Shown here one piece after another: positions 8,250 to 14,892 of a stretch of 15,052 bases of DNA (positions within the stretch are counted from its first letter, which is position 1; each line of letters starts with the position of its first letter). The notes beneath the pieces are model-generated. The model was given only the letters and a program-made list of their open reading frames with translations. It ran no database searches and was not told the origin of the DNA. The position numbers and the translations under genes were made by a program. This DNA comes from JAGVPT01 sp963843065. Its GTDB lineage: Bacteria; Bacteroidota; Ignavibacteria; UBA10030; UBA8401. The stretch is taken from assembly GCA_963843065.1 (NCBI GenBank), contig CAWJKX010000085.1:1-15052 (forward strand). Reading direction: 5' to 3'.

Positions 8250-9971
8250 ATGAGCGAGAAGTTTTGCAGCACTGTGCTGGTAATGGCCATGATTATCGGG
8301 GCGTCAGGATGCTCTTCGCAAAAGGAAGTCCAGGTTACACAGAAGCCGAGTGAAGCCGAAGAACAAGCCCGCAGCGACCAAAAGTCAATTGCGCTGCAGC
8401 ATTTTATCGACGGATCGCTGCTGGAAAGTAAAAGCCAGTACGCAGAAGCGATAATCGAATTTCAGGATGCGCTCCGGTATGACAAAGACCCGGCAATCTT
8501 TTATGCGCTTGCGAAAGATTACTTTGCATTGAACAAACCCGCCCTGGCAGCGGAAATGGCGACCGAGGCTGTGAAACTCGACTCAACCAACATAACGTAC
8601 CGCGAAACGCTAGCCGATATTTATATCAAAGCATTCCAAATTGACTCGGCAATCGCGGAATACAGGGATATCTTGAAGATCGATTCCACGCACGTGGAAA
8701 GCATGTTCAATATTGCCCAATTGCTGGCGCCGAAGTATCCCATGCGGGCGTTGGAGATGTATAATAAAATCCTCCAGCGCAACGGTCCGGAGTGGGAAGT
8801 GCTCTTTAAGGTTGCGGAGCTGAATTCAATCCTCCACCAGTACGATAAAGCTGCCGCCGCATTTGAGCAAATGGTGAAAATAGACCCGAGCAATATATCG
8901 CTCAAACAAAACCTCGGCGAGATGTATATCCGGTCGGCGCAATACGATAAAGCGCTGACGTTGTTCAGCGACTTGCTGGAATCTGACTCCGGCAGTATAG
9001 AAATACGCGGAGCTCTTGCTGAGATTTATTTACAGCAGGATAAATGGGACAAGGCACGCGGACAATTTGAAACAATTTTGAAGAGCGACTCACTTTCAGC
9101 GGACACTCGTTTTAGAATTGCAGTCGCTTACCTCGAGCAAAGCCAAAAAGATTCAACATTGCTCGAGAACGCGAAAGCACAGTTCGTGGATTTTCTCAAT
9201 CACTATCCCGACGATTGGCGTCCGATGTTTTATCTCGGCCGGCTGGCTATCGTTGAAAAAAATGACAGTGCTGCGTACCAGTATTTCGACAAAGTGACGA
9301 AAGTTGCCGGCTGGAATGCCGAAGCATGGTGGTATCTGGGATCGATCCTGTTCGATAAAAAAGACTTCAACCAGGCTGTATCGGTTCTCGAAAAAGCGCG
9401 CCAGATTGTCCCGAACGACGGCGGGATAAATTTTCTGCTCGGGTATGGGTATACACGAGTGGATCGCAACGAGGATGCCGTTGCCCCGCTGCAGCGTGCC
9501 ATCGAAATCAACCCCAAGGATATCAATGCACTCTCTTCGCTTGCTTCGACGTACGATGCTCTGAAACGTTATACCGAATCCGACAAAACGTTCGAAGCCG
9601 CCCTGAAAGTAGATTCGCTCAACGCGATGGTGCTCAATAATTACGCGTACAGTTTGGCTGAACGCGGCGAGCAGCTTGACCGCGCCTTTGTGATGTCGAA
9701 AGAGTCGCTCGCGAAAGATTCTGCCAACGGCTCGTATCTCGACACGTTTGGCTGGATCTACTTTAAACTCGGCAACTATACTGAAGCGGAAAAGTACGTT
9801 AAGCAGGCGATCGATGCCGGAGAAGTGAGCGCTGTTGTGTACGAGCATCTCGGCGATATTTATTCAAAATTGAGCCAGTTCGACAAGGCAAAGGAATATT
9901 GGGCGAAGGCACTGGAACGGGATTCGAAAAACGCGCAGCTTAAAGAGAAGCTGGCGCGCGGCTCATTATGA
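8250..9971 (+). CDS. TPR-repeat lipoprotein
   Basis: A 573-residue lipoprotein built almost entirely of tetratricopeptide repeats. The N-terminus is hydrophobic and ends in a lipobox (ASGC, C21), so the protein should be lipid-anchored in the envelope. From about residue 50 to the end, roughly a dozen TPR-like helix pairs can be traced. Examples are AEAIIEFQDALRYDKD, NLGEMYIRSAQYDKALTLF and AVAPLQRAIEINPKDINAL. TPRs act as protein-binding scaffolds. No catalytic motif is present. The start has a strong AGGAAGGA site nine bases upstream. The stop overlaps the next gene in an ATGA junction, so the two are translationally coupled. In Bacteroidota this arrangement with DUF4292 and EnvC is common, suggesting a shared envelope role that is not yet defined. 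Confidence 0.9.
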   Translation: MSEKFCSTVLVMAMIIGASGCSSQKEVQVTQKPSEAEEQARSDQKSIALQHFIDGSLLESKSQYAEAIIEFQDALRYDKDPAIFYALAKDYFALNKPALAAEMATEAVKLDSTNITYRETLADIYIKAFQIDSAIAEYRDILKIDSTHVESMFNIAQLLAPKYPMRALEMYNKILQRNGPEWEVLFKVAELNSILHQYDKAAAAFEQMVKIDPSNISLKQNLGEMYIRSAQYDKALTLFSDLLESDSGSIEIRGALAEIYLQQDKWDKARGQFETILKSDSLSADTRFRIAVAYLEQSQKDSTLLENAKAQFVDFLNHYPDDWRPMFYLGRLAIVEKNDSAAYQYFDKVTKVAGWNAEAWWYLGSILFDKKDFNQAVSVLEKARQIVPNDGGINFLLGYGYTRVDRNEDAVAPLQRAIEINPKDINALSSLASTYDALKRYTESDKTFEAALKVDSLNAMVLNNYAYSLAERGEQLDRAFVMSKESLAKDSANGSYLDTFGWIYFKLGNYTEAEKYVKQAIDAGEVSAVVYEHLGDIYSKLSQFDKAKEYWAKALERDSKNAQLKEKLARGSL

Positions 9972-10735
9972 AAAGAGTGCTGATCTTCTGCTCGGTCATT
10001 GCGATCTCCGGTTGTGCTCCGACCAAAGAACTCCGTGGGCCGGGGACGAATTATTCTGCACAGCAGGTAATCGCCGCCGTGAACTCCCGCAGACACGATG
10101 TTGCCACCCTCCAAGCAAAAGGATCCATTTCGGTCGAGTCTCCCTCATTCGCCAGTTCGGGTTCGTTTGAGCTCCGTCTGAAAAGGCCGGACTCGGTTCT
10201 TGTCGATATCGAAGGGCCGTTCGGTATCCACGTGGCATCGGCGCTCTTTGCAAAAGGCCATTACGTATTCTACAACAGCTTTAAAAACGAGGTAATGGAA
10301 GGCGACATGAGCAGGGACAATCTGCCGGTATTCATGAATATTCGTATCGACCCTGATGATGTCGTCGATATGTTTTGCGGTACGCGGACGTTCTTACCGG
10401 AAGAGATCTTGCCGGACAGTTTTACCGTTGACGATGATTCATACATTCTCATTTTTCACCAAAAAAACGGAGCAACACAGTACAACATTGACAACCGGGC
10501 GCTCCTCATTACCGGCATTGTACACATTGATTCTGCAGGGGACGTGTGGAGTGAAGAACGTTTCGAGTACGACCGGCGGGGTGATAGAACTGCGGCGCTG
10601 CAATCAATCCGTTTGATCCAAGACAAAATGCAATCTTCAGTATCTCTCTTTTACGATGATCTTCAACTCAATGGCCCCGTCGATCCGTTGACGCTCCATG
10701 TTCCTCCCGACGCACGGCGGGTTACGAAAGAATAA
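9968..10735 (+). CDS. DUF4292 family lipoprotein (LolB-like)
   Basis: A 255-residue predicted lipoprotein with lipobox ISGC (C16). The body fits the DUF4292 family: a LolB/LppX-like half-barrel with strands such as LQAKGSISVES, LRLKRPDSVLVDIEGPFG and a C-terminal block around SVSLFYDDLQLNGPVDP. Relatives with this fold carry lipids or lipoproteins across the periplasm. A role in outer-membrane assembly is inference only. It overlaps the TPR gene by four bases and is followed 31 bases later by envC. The last ~165 bases recur, inverted and diverged, at the right end of the window. Confidence 0.85.
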   Translation: MKRVLIFCSVIAISGCAPTKELRGPGTNYSAQQVIAAVNSRRHDVATLQAKGSISVESPSFASSGSFELRLKRPDSVLVDIEGPFGIHVASALFAKGHYVFYNSFKNEVMEGDMSRDNLPVFMNIRIDPDDVVDMFCGTRTFLPEEILPDSFTVDDDSYILIFHQKNGATQYNIDNRALLITGIVHIDSAGDVWSEERFEYDRRGDRTAALQSIRLIQDKMQSSVSLFYDDLQLNGPVDPLTLHVPPDARRVTKE

Positions 10736-10766
10736 AATCTTGCATCCCGTTTTCACTGGACATGTC

Positions 10767-11999
10767 ATGAAGCGCTTACCGATATTGATTCTCCTGGCTG
10801 CGATACTGTGTCCCGTTGTGAACGGCAGCGAGCAGGACATCAAGAAAAAGGAGCGGGCGCTCGAGCAGCTTCGGAAGGAAATCGATGCGTACGAACAACG
10901 CATTGAGGAGAGTGAGAAGAAGGAAAAAGTGACGCTCGAGCGGCTCGACAACTACGAGAAGCAAAGCAACCTTATTCACTCGCTCCTTTCGGAACTCGTG
11001 GATGAGGAAGGGCAGCTTCAAACGTCGATCGCCCTCGCGTCGGACAACATCAGCTTCCTGGAAAAACAGCTCTCCTTCCTTAAGCTTCACTACGCAAAAT
11101 ATGTGGTCGCGGTGTACAAGTTCGGCAGGGTGTACGACCTGGAAACACTTCTCTCCTCAAACTCCATCAACCAGCTCTATATCCGAATTGAATACCTGAA
11201 ACGATTCTCGGAACAACGCAAAAAAGATCTAGAAAAAATCCAGGATAAACGGCTTATTCTTGAATCCGAGAAAGTCGAACTGCAGGAGAAACTCAACGAA
11301 CAGCAGGATATAATTTCGAGTAAAGAGAAGGAAGAACAATTCCTGCAACACAAAAAACACAAACGAGCCCGGGCACTGAAGGAAATCCGGAAAGACAAAG
11401 CGGCGATGAAAAAAGAGTTGGTGAGGAAAACACAGGCCGCCCAGGAATTGGAAAACCTTATTACCGATCTCGTCGAGAAAGAGCGGATCCGAAAGGAACA
11501 CGAAGCGAACCGTGCGCGGGAGCGTGCAGCTGAGCGCGAACGATTGAAACTGAAAGAACCGGAGGAAACGCCGGTTGAAGCAGGAACGTTGTTTGAATCG
11601 CTGAAGGGAAAATTGCCATGGCCGGTGTCGGCCGGCGCCGTCGTCGCGCACTTTGGCAATCATGTGCATCCTGTGATGAAAACGGTCACGCAGAACACCG
11701 GAATCGATATTTCGATCGAAAGCGGGTCGCCGGTGAAATCCGTTGCCGATGGAGAAGTGGCGATGATTCACTGGCTGCCGTCGTACGGTAATCTCGTTAT
11801 TCTCAGACACGCCGGCGGATTCCATACCGTCTACGCGCATCTCTCTGATATCGTGGTGTCCGAAGGGCAGCAGGTGACGGACGGTATGGTGATAGCGAAA
11901 AGCGGCGATTCTGTCTCCGGCAGTATTCTCCATTTTGAAGTCTGGAAAGAGAAAGAAAAACAAAACCCCGAAGCCTGGCTTTCGAAACGCCGGCGGTAA
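10767..11999 (+). CDS. EnvC-like murein hydrolase activator (degenerate LytM/M23 domain)
   Basis: A 410-residue exported protein with a signal peptide (residues ~1-22), a long charged coiled coil (~24-280) and a C-terminal M23/LytM domain (~290-405). The catalytic zinc ligands are missing. The usual first His of HxxxD is N310 (N-T-G-I-D314), and the HxH motif reads I387-L388-H389. H358 in VYAHLS is kept. This is the EnvC-type pattern, in which the domain activates amidases that split septal peptidoglycan rather than cutting it. I chose ATG 10767 because it begins a proper signal peptide, whereas upstream in-frame codons overlap DUF4292. A diverged second copy lies inverted at 13631-14861. Confidence 0.9.
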   Translation: MKRLPILILLAAILCPVVNGSEQDIKKKERALEQLRKEIDAYEQRIEESEKKEKVTLERLDNYEKQSNLIHSLLSELVDEEGQLQTSIALASDNISFLEKQLSFLKLHYAKYVVAVYKFGRVYDLETLLSSNSINQLYIRIEYLKRFSEQRKKDLEKIQDKRLILESEKVELQEKLNEQQDIISSKEKEEQFLQHKKHKRARALKEIRKDKAAMKKELVRKTQAAQELENLITDLVEKERIRKEHEANRARERAAERERLKLKEPEETPVEAGTLFESLKGKLPWPVSAGAVVAHFGNHVHPVMKTVTQNTGIDISIESGSPVKSVADGEVAMIHWLPSYGNLVILRHAGGFHTVYAHLSDIVVSEGQQVTDGMVIAKSGDSVSGSILHFEVWKEKEKQNPEAWLSKRRR

Positions 12000-12039
12000 C
12001 GTTTTCGCCGGCGGTTTCCCCGATGTTTCCCATCTTGGC
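12000..12039. other. envC-arsR spacer, left copy
   Basis: A short spacer between the envC stop and the arsR promoter. The ten bases CGCCGGCGGT at the end of envC (11988-11997) recur at 12006-12015. The equivalent spacer in the inverted copy (13512-13630) is about 80 bases longer and unrelated, so this is a point of structural difference between the arms. Confidence 0.4.
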
Positions 12040-12087
12040 TTGACATTCTGAGGAAATTTTAATACGTTACATCTGAACAGCTGTTCA
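12040..12087 (+). promoter_or_regulatory. arsR promoter with ArsR/SmtB-type operator
   Basis: TTGACA (12040-12045), 17 bases, then TACGTT (12063-12068) is a plausible promoter. Five bases on lies a perfect 14-base palindrome, TGAACAGCTGTTCA (12074-12087), covering the expected transcription start. Operators of zinc-sensing ArsR/SmtB repressors typically contain TGAACA-type half-sites, so this is probably where the adjacent regulator represses itself and the ATPase. The half-sites are intact in the inverted copy (13463-13476), where only the central two bases change. Confidence 0.6.
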
Positions 12088-12116
12088 ATCGTTTGTTCTA
12101 TAAATTGGACATCCTC

Positions 12117-12458
12117 ATGGCACACGAATACGTCAACTCGCAAAAAGTAAAGTCGGCAAAGAAAGCGTTGTTGAACTATGAAACGATCACCAGCCTCAGC
12201 GAGATCTTCAAAGTGCTGAGCGACCCGACGCGCTTGAAAATTGTCCTCGCGCTGACGCACGAAGAGCTATGCGTTCAGGATGTCGCCGCATTGCTCCACG
12301 TCAGCGAATCGGCGATATCGCACCAGCTTCGCATCCTGAAAACACTGCGCCTTATCAAACAGCGCCGCGACGGAAAAATGGCCTACTACTCTCTGGATGA
12401 CGAACACATCGAGGACCTTATCCGCCTGGCAACACGGCATATCTCGGAGTCAGCATGA
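12117..12458 (+). CDS. ArsR/SmtB family zinc-type metal-sensing repressor
   Basis: A 113-residue winged-helix repressor. Core landmarks are LSDPTRLKIVLAL, ELCVQD (C52) and the recognition helix region VSESAISHQLRILK, followed by the RRDGKMAYYSL wing. The C-terminal helix carries D95-x-H97, ten residues, then H108-x-x-E111. This is exactly the alpha-5 zinc site pattern (DxH-x10-HxxE) of SmtB/CzrA-type sensors. The second cysteine of CadC-type sites is absent (V53-Q54), so alpha-5 Zn/Co sensing is favoured over Cd/Pb sensing. Metal binding should release the operator at 12074-12087 and free the downstream ATPase gene. The start MAHEY follows the operator; a GTG/TTG-type extension to 12093 is less likely. 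The gene overlaps the ATPase start by four bases. Confidence 0.9.
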   Translation: MAHEYVNSQKVKSAKKALLNYETITSLSEIFKVLSDPTRLKIVLALTHEELCVQDVAALLHVSESAISHQLRILKTLRLIKQRRDGKMAYYSLDDEHIEDLIRLATRHISESA

Positions 12459-12874
12459 GCGAGACCGTTAACCAACACTCTGTTTTCTACGTCGAGGGAA
12501 TGTGCTGCGCAGACGAACAGGTTATTATTGAGAAAAAGCTTCGGTCATTAGCTGGGATTGAGGAATACAAATTTAACCTCGTTGCCCGTAAACTGCATGT
12601 AACACATTCACTGAAGCCCAATATCCTTGTGGCGGCACTGCGCGAGGTTGGTTTTACCGCTAAGGTTTTTTCTCTTCAGCCGGATTTGCCGCAATCATTC
12701 TTCAGAAGACATCGTGCTGCAATTGTTACGGCGGTCGCCGCCGCGGCCGCAGTTTCCGGAATCTGTCTGTCGGCGCTCGGAATAGGACAGGTATTTCTCA
12801 TTCCTTTATATGCGATCGCCGTAACAATAACAGCACGATGTCTTCTGAAGAATGATTGCGGCAAATCCGGTTGA
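12455..12874 (+). CDS. Heavy-metal P-type ATPase, truncated N-terminal fragment
   Basis: The N-terminus of a Zn/Cd-exporting P1B-type ATPase (CadA/ZntA group). A heavy-metal-associated domain covers residues ~8-75 with GMCCADE, that is C17-C18-x-x-E21. This CCxxE ligand set is known from plant zinc ATPases HMA2/HMA4 and some bacterial Zn/Cd pumps, in place of the common CxxC. Residues ~88-125 begin the membrane region (RHRAAIVTAVAAAAAVSGIC and FLIPLYAIAVTI). The native sequence ends near residue 125. The last ~14 residues (TARCLLKNDCGKSG) come from the inverted copy and are antisense to the gene itself. A full pump needs about 650 or more residues with DKTGT and TGE motifs, all absent. So this is a broken gene end, not a small protein. 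Confidence 0.8.
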   Translation: MSETVNQHSVFYVEGMCCADEQVIIEKKLRSLAGIEEYKFNLVARKLHVTHSLKPNILVAALREVGFTAKVFSLQPDLPQSFFRRHRAAIVTAVAAAAAVSGICLSALGIGQVFLIPLYAIAVTITARCLLKNDCGKSG

Positions 12875-13095
12875 AGAGAAAAAGCCTTAGCGGTAAAACC
12901 AACCTCGCGCAGCGCCGCCACAAGAATATTGGGCTTTAGCGAATGCGTTACATGCAGTTTTCGGGCAACGAGGTTAAATTTGTATTCCTCAATCCCATCT
13001 AATAACCGAAGCTTTTTCTCAATAATAACCTGTTCGTCCGCGCAGCACATTCCCTCGACGTAGAAGACAGAGTGTTGGTTAACGGTCTCGCTCAT
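12676..13095 (-). CDS. Heavy-metal P-type ATPase, truncated fragment (second copy)
   Basis: Second copy of the ATPase N-terminus, with the same MSETVNQ start and the same C17-C18-x-x-E21 site. Residue differences from the left copy include S/L, A/D, V/A, A/V and V/I in the shared part. The native sequence ends at about VIVTAIA. What follows is antisense of the left copy's membrane segment, and the frame ends in the same ARCLLKNDCGKSG because both frames read through one palindrome. The two ATPase frames overlap tail to tail by about 200 bases. It overlaps the arsR copy by four bases, as in the left arm. It is broken and cannot pump. Confidence 0.75.
   Translation of the reverse strand: MSETVNQHSVFYVEGMCCADEQVIIEKKLRLLDGIEEYKFNLVARKLHVTHSLKPNILVAALREVGFTAKAFSLQPDLPQSFFRRHRAVIVTAIAYKGMRNTCPIPSADRQIPETAAAAATAVTIAARCLLKNDCGKSG
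12739..12811. other. 73-base unpaired centre of the inverted repeat
   Basis: The only non-palindromic sequence between the arms. In the plus frame it encodes membrane residues of the truncated ATPase (AAAVSGICLSALGIGQVFLI), so it is native to the left copy. Read on the minus strand inside the right ATPase frame it gives an unnatural segment (YKGMRNTCPIPSADRQIPET). This shows that the right copy was joined here to a foreign continuation. Confidence 0.8.
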
Positions 13096-13433
13096 GCTGA
13101 CTCCGAGATATGCCGGGTTGCCACGCGTATAAGGTCCTCGATGTGTTCGTCGTCCAGCGAATAGTAGGCCAATTTTCCGTCGCGGCGCTGTTTGATAAGG
13201 CGCAGTGTTTTCAGGATGCGAAGCTGGTGCGATATCGCCGATTCGCTGACGTGCAGCAACGCAGCGACATCTTGAACGCATAATTCTTCGTGTGTCAGCG
13301 CGAGGACAATCTTCAAGCGCGTCGGGTCGCTCAGCACTTTGAAAATCTCGCTGAGGCTGGTGATCGTTTCATAGTTCAACAACGCTTTTTTCGCCGACTT
13401 CACTTTTTGCGAGTTGACGTATTCGTGTGTCAT
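13092..13433 (-). CDS. ArsR/SmtB family metal-sensing repressor (second copy)
   Basis: Complete 113-residue second copy of the zinc-type repressor. The metal site D95-x-H97/H108-x-x-E111 and C52 are intact. By direct comparison I count 20 base differences over 342 bases. Seventeen are silent and three change residues (A2T, M to L in the wing, L104V). This bias shows both copies were under selection as proteins. The start MTHEY corresponds to MAHEY of the left copy. It would control the ATPase copy reading leftwards. Confidence 0.9.
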   Translation of the reverse strand: MTHEYVNSQKVKSAKKALLNYETITSLSEIFKVLSDPTRLKIVLALTHEELCVQDVAALLHVSESAISHQLRILKTLRLIKQRRDGKLAYYSLDDEHIEDLIRVATRHISESA

Positions 13434-13462
13434 GGGGATATCCAATTCATAGAACAAACGAT

Positions 13463-13510
13463 TGAACAACTGTTCAGATGTAGATTATGGAATTTTCCAT
13501 AGAATGTCAA
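13463..13510 (-). promoter_or_regulatory. arsR promoter/operator, second copy
   Basis: On the minus strand: TTGACA (13510-13505), 17 bases, TAATCT (13487-13482), then TGAACA-AC-TGTTCA (13476-13463 read in the minus sense as TGAACA-GT-TGTTCA). The -35 and both operator half-sites match the left copy exactly. Changes fall in the spacer, the -10 interior and the two central operator bases, as expected for a functional repressor site. Confidence 0.6.
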
Positions 13511-13511
13511 G

Positions 13512-13630
13512 TCGTGGTGATGGACAGCAAGGGTTTACTTTGGATGACAAGCTTTTTGATGCAGGCGGGTATATTGCTCATTGTGAGCAAGCGAGTCTCG
13601 CTGAAGCAGGACAACGGGACATAGAAAATG
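13512..13630. other. arsR-envC spacer, second copy, with extra sequence
   Basis: About 118 bases with no gene, against about 40 at the same place in the left arm. It includes a 7-base hairpin with a 3-base loop (13574-13580/13584-13590) and, adjoining it, 6-base arms around one base (13590-13595/13597-13602). The string GGATGACAAGCTTTTTGATG (13541-13560) resembles GGAATGACTTGCTTTTTC in the repeat-rich region near 3680. A small dispersed-repeat insertion, or alternatively a loss in the left copy, is plausible. Confidence 0.4.
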
Positions 13631-14400
13631 TCACCGGCGGTGTTTCGAAAGCCATGCTTCGGGGTTTTGCTTTTCTTTCTCTTTCCAGACTTCAAAATGG
13701 AGAATACTGCCGGAGACAGAATCGCCGCTTTTTGCTATCACCATACCGTCCGTCACCTGCTGCCCTTCAGACACCACGATATCAGAGAGATGCGCGTAGA
13801 CGGTATGGAATCCGCCGGCGTGTCTGAGAATAACGAGATTGCCGTACGACGGCAGCCAGTGAATCATCGCCACTTCTCCATCGGCAACGGATTTCACCGG
13901 CGACCCGCTTTCGATCGAAATATCGATTCCGGTGTTCTGCGTGACCGTTTTCATCACGGGATGCACATGATTGCCAAAGTGCGCAACGACGGCCCCTGCC
14001 GACACCGGCCATGGCAATTTTCCCTTCAGCGATTCAAACAGCGTTCCTGCTTCAACCGGCGTTTCCTCCGGTTCTTTCAATTTCAATCGTTCGCGCTCAG
14101 CGGCACGCTCGCGTGCACGGTTCGCTTCGTGCTCCTTTCGGATACGTTCTTTCTCGACAAGGTCGGTAATAAGGTTTTCCAACTCCTGGGCGGCCTGTGT
14201 TTTTCTCACCAACTCTTTTTTCATCGCCGCTTTGTCTTTTCGGATTTCCTTTAGTGCCCGGGCTCGTTTGTGTTTTTTATGTTGCAGGAATTGTTCTTCC
14301 TTCTCTTTACTCGAAATCACTTCCCGCTGTTCGCTGAGCTTTTCCTGCAACTCGACTTTCTCGGACTCAAGAATAAGCCGTTTATCCTGGATTTTTTCTA
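13631..14400 (-). CDS. EnvC-like activator, second copy, C-terminal part (frameshifted)
   Basis: C-terminal part of the second envC copy, from LEKIQDKRL to the stop after LSKHRR. It covers the last third of the coiled coil and the LytM domain. The same degenerate metal site is kept (N-T-G-I-D, and I-L-H in place of HxH). The frame has no native start: upstream it runs on in a wrong register because two single bases are missing relative to the left copy, one near 14437 and one near 14401. Either this copy is a pseudogene or the consensus is wrong here. Confidence 0.75.
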
Positions 14401-14429
14401 ATCCTTTTTGCGTTGTTCCAAGAATCGTT

Positions 14430-14861
14430 TCAGGTATTAATCCGGATATAGAGCTGGTTGATGGAGTTTGAGGAGAGGAGTGTTTCCAGGTCGTACACCC
14501 TGCCGAACTTGTACACCGCGGCCACATATTTTGCGTAGTGAAGTTTAAGGAAGGAGAGCTGTTTTTCCAGGAAGCTGATGTTGTCCGACGCGAGGGCGAT
14601 CGACGTTTGAAGCTGCCCTTCCTCATCTACGAGTTCCGAAAGGAGCGAATGAATCAGGTTGCTTTGCTTCTCGTAGTTGTCGAGCCGCTCGAGCGTCACT
14701 TTTTCCTTCTTCTCGCTCTCCTCAATGCGTTGTTCGTACGCATCGATTTCTTTCCGAAGCTGCTCGAGTGCCCGTTCCTTTTTCTTGATGTCCTGCGCGC
14801 CGCCGTCCACAACGGGACACAGCACTGCGGCCAGGAGAATGAACATCAGTAAGCGCTTCAT
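14430..14861 (-). CDS. EnvC-like activator, second copy, N-terminal part (frameshifted)
   Basis: N-terminal 143 residues of the second envC copy: signal peptide starting MKRLLMFILLAAVLCP, then the coiled coil up to NQLYIRI, where a missing base turns the frame to N-T-stop. The left copy continues NQLYIRIEYLKRF. The substitutions in the signal peptide are conservative. The start at 14861 matches 10767 of the left copy. Confidence 0.75.
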   Translation of the reverse strand: MKRLLMFILLAAVLCPVVDGGAQDIKKKERALEQLRKEIDAYEQRIEESEKKEKVTLERLDNYEKQSNLIHSLLSELVDEEGQLQTSIALASDNISFLEKQLSFLKLHYAKYVAAVYKFGRVYDLETLLSSNSINQLYIRINT

Positions 14862-14892
14862 GAAATGTCCAGTGAAAACGGGATGCAAGATT

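Larger units (their letters stand above)
10575..12738 (+). repeat. Left arm of large imperfect inverted repeat
   Basis: This stretch holds the end of DUF4292, all of envC, the arsR promoter and gene, and the start of the P-type ATPase. It recurs on the other strand at 12812-15052. In the central part coordinates pair as 25550 minus position; beyond the envC-arsR spacer the sum rises by about 77 because of length differences. Arms are roughly 94-95% identical in arsR and the ATPase segment. Confidence 0.9.

Noticed and set aside
9153..9848. Minus-strand frame of 231 codons opposite the TPR gene
   Set aside because: Shadow of the strongly coding TPR frame; no recognisable features.
11229..12260. 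Long minus-strand frame (343 codons) opposite envC, also kept on the plus strand at 13628-14254
   Set aside because: Antisense of coiled-coil codons rich in Lys/Glu often stays open; its presence in both arms follows from the duplication. It spans envC and arsR without any domain.
12739..12811. Palindrome centre as an insertion-sequence scar or attachment site
   Set aside because: No transposase, terminal repeats or target duplication; the bases are explained as native ATPase membrane codons.
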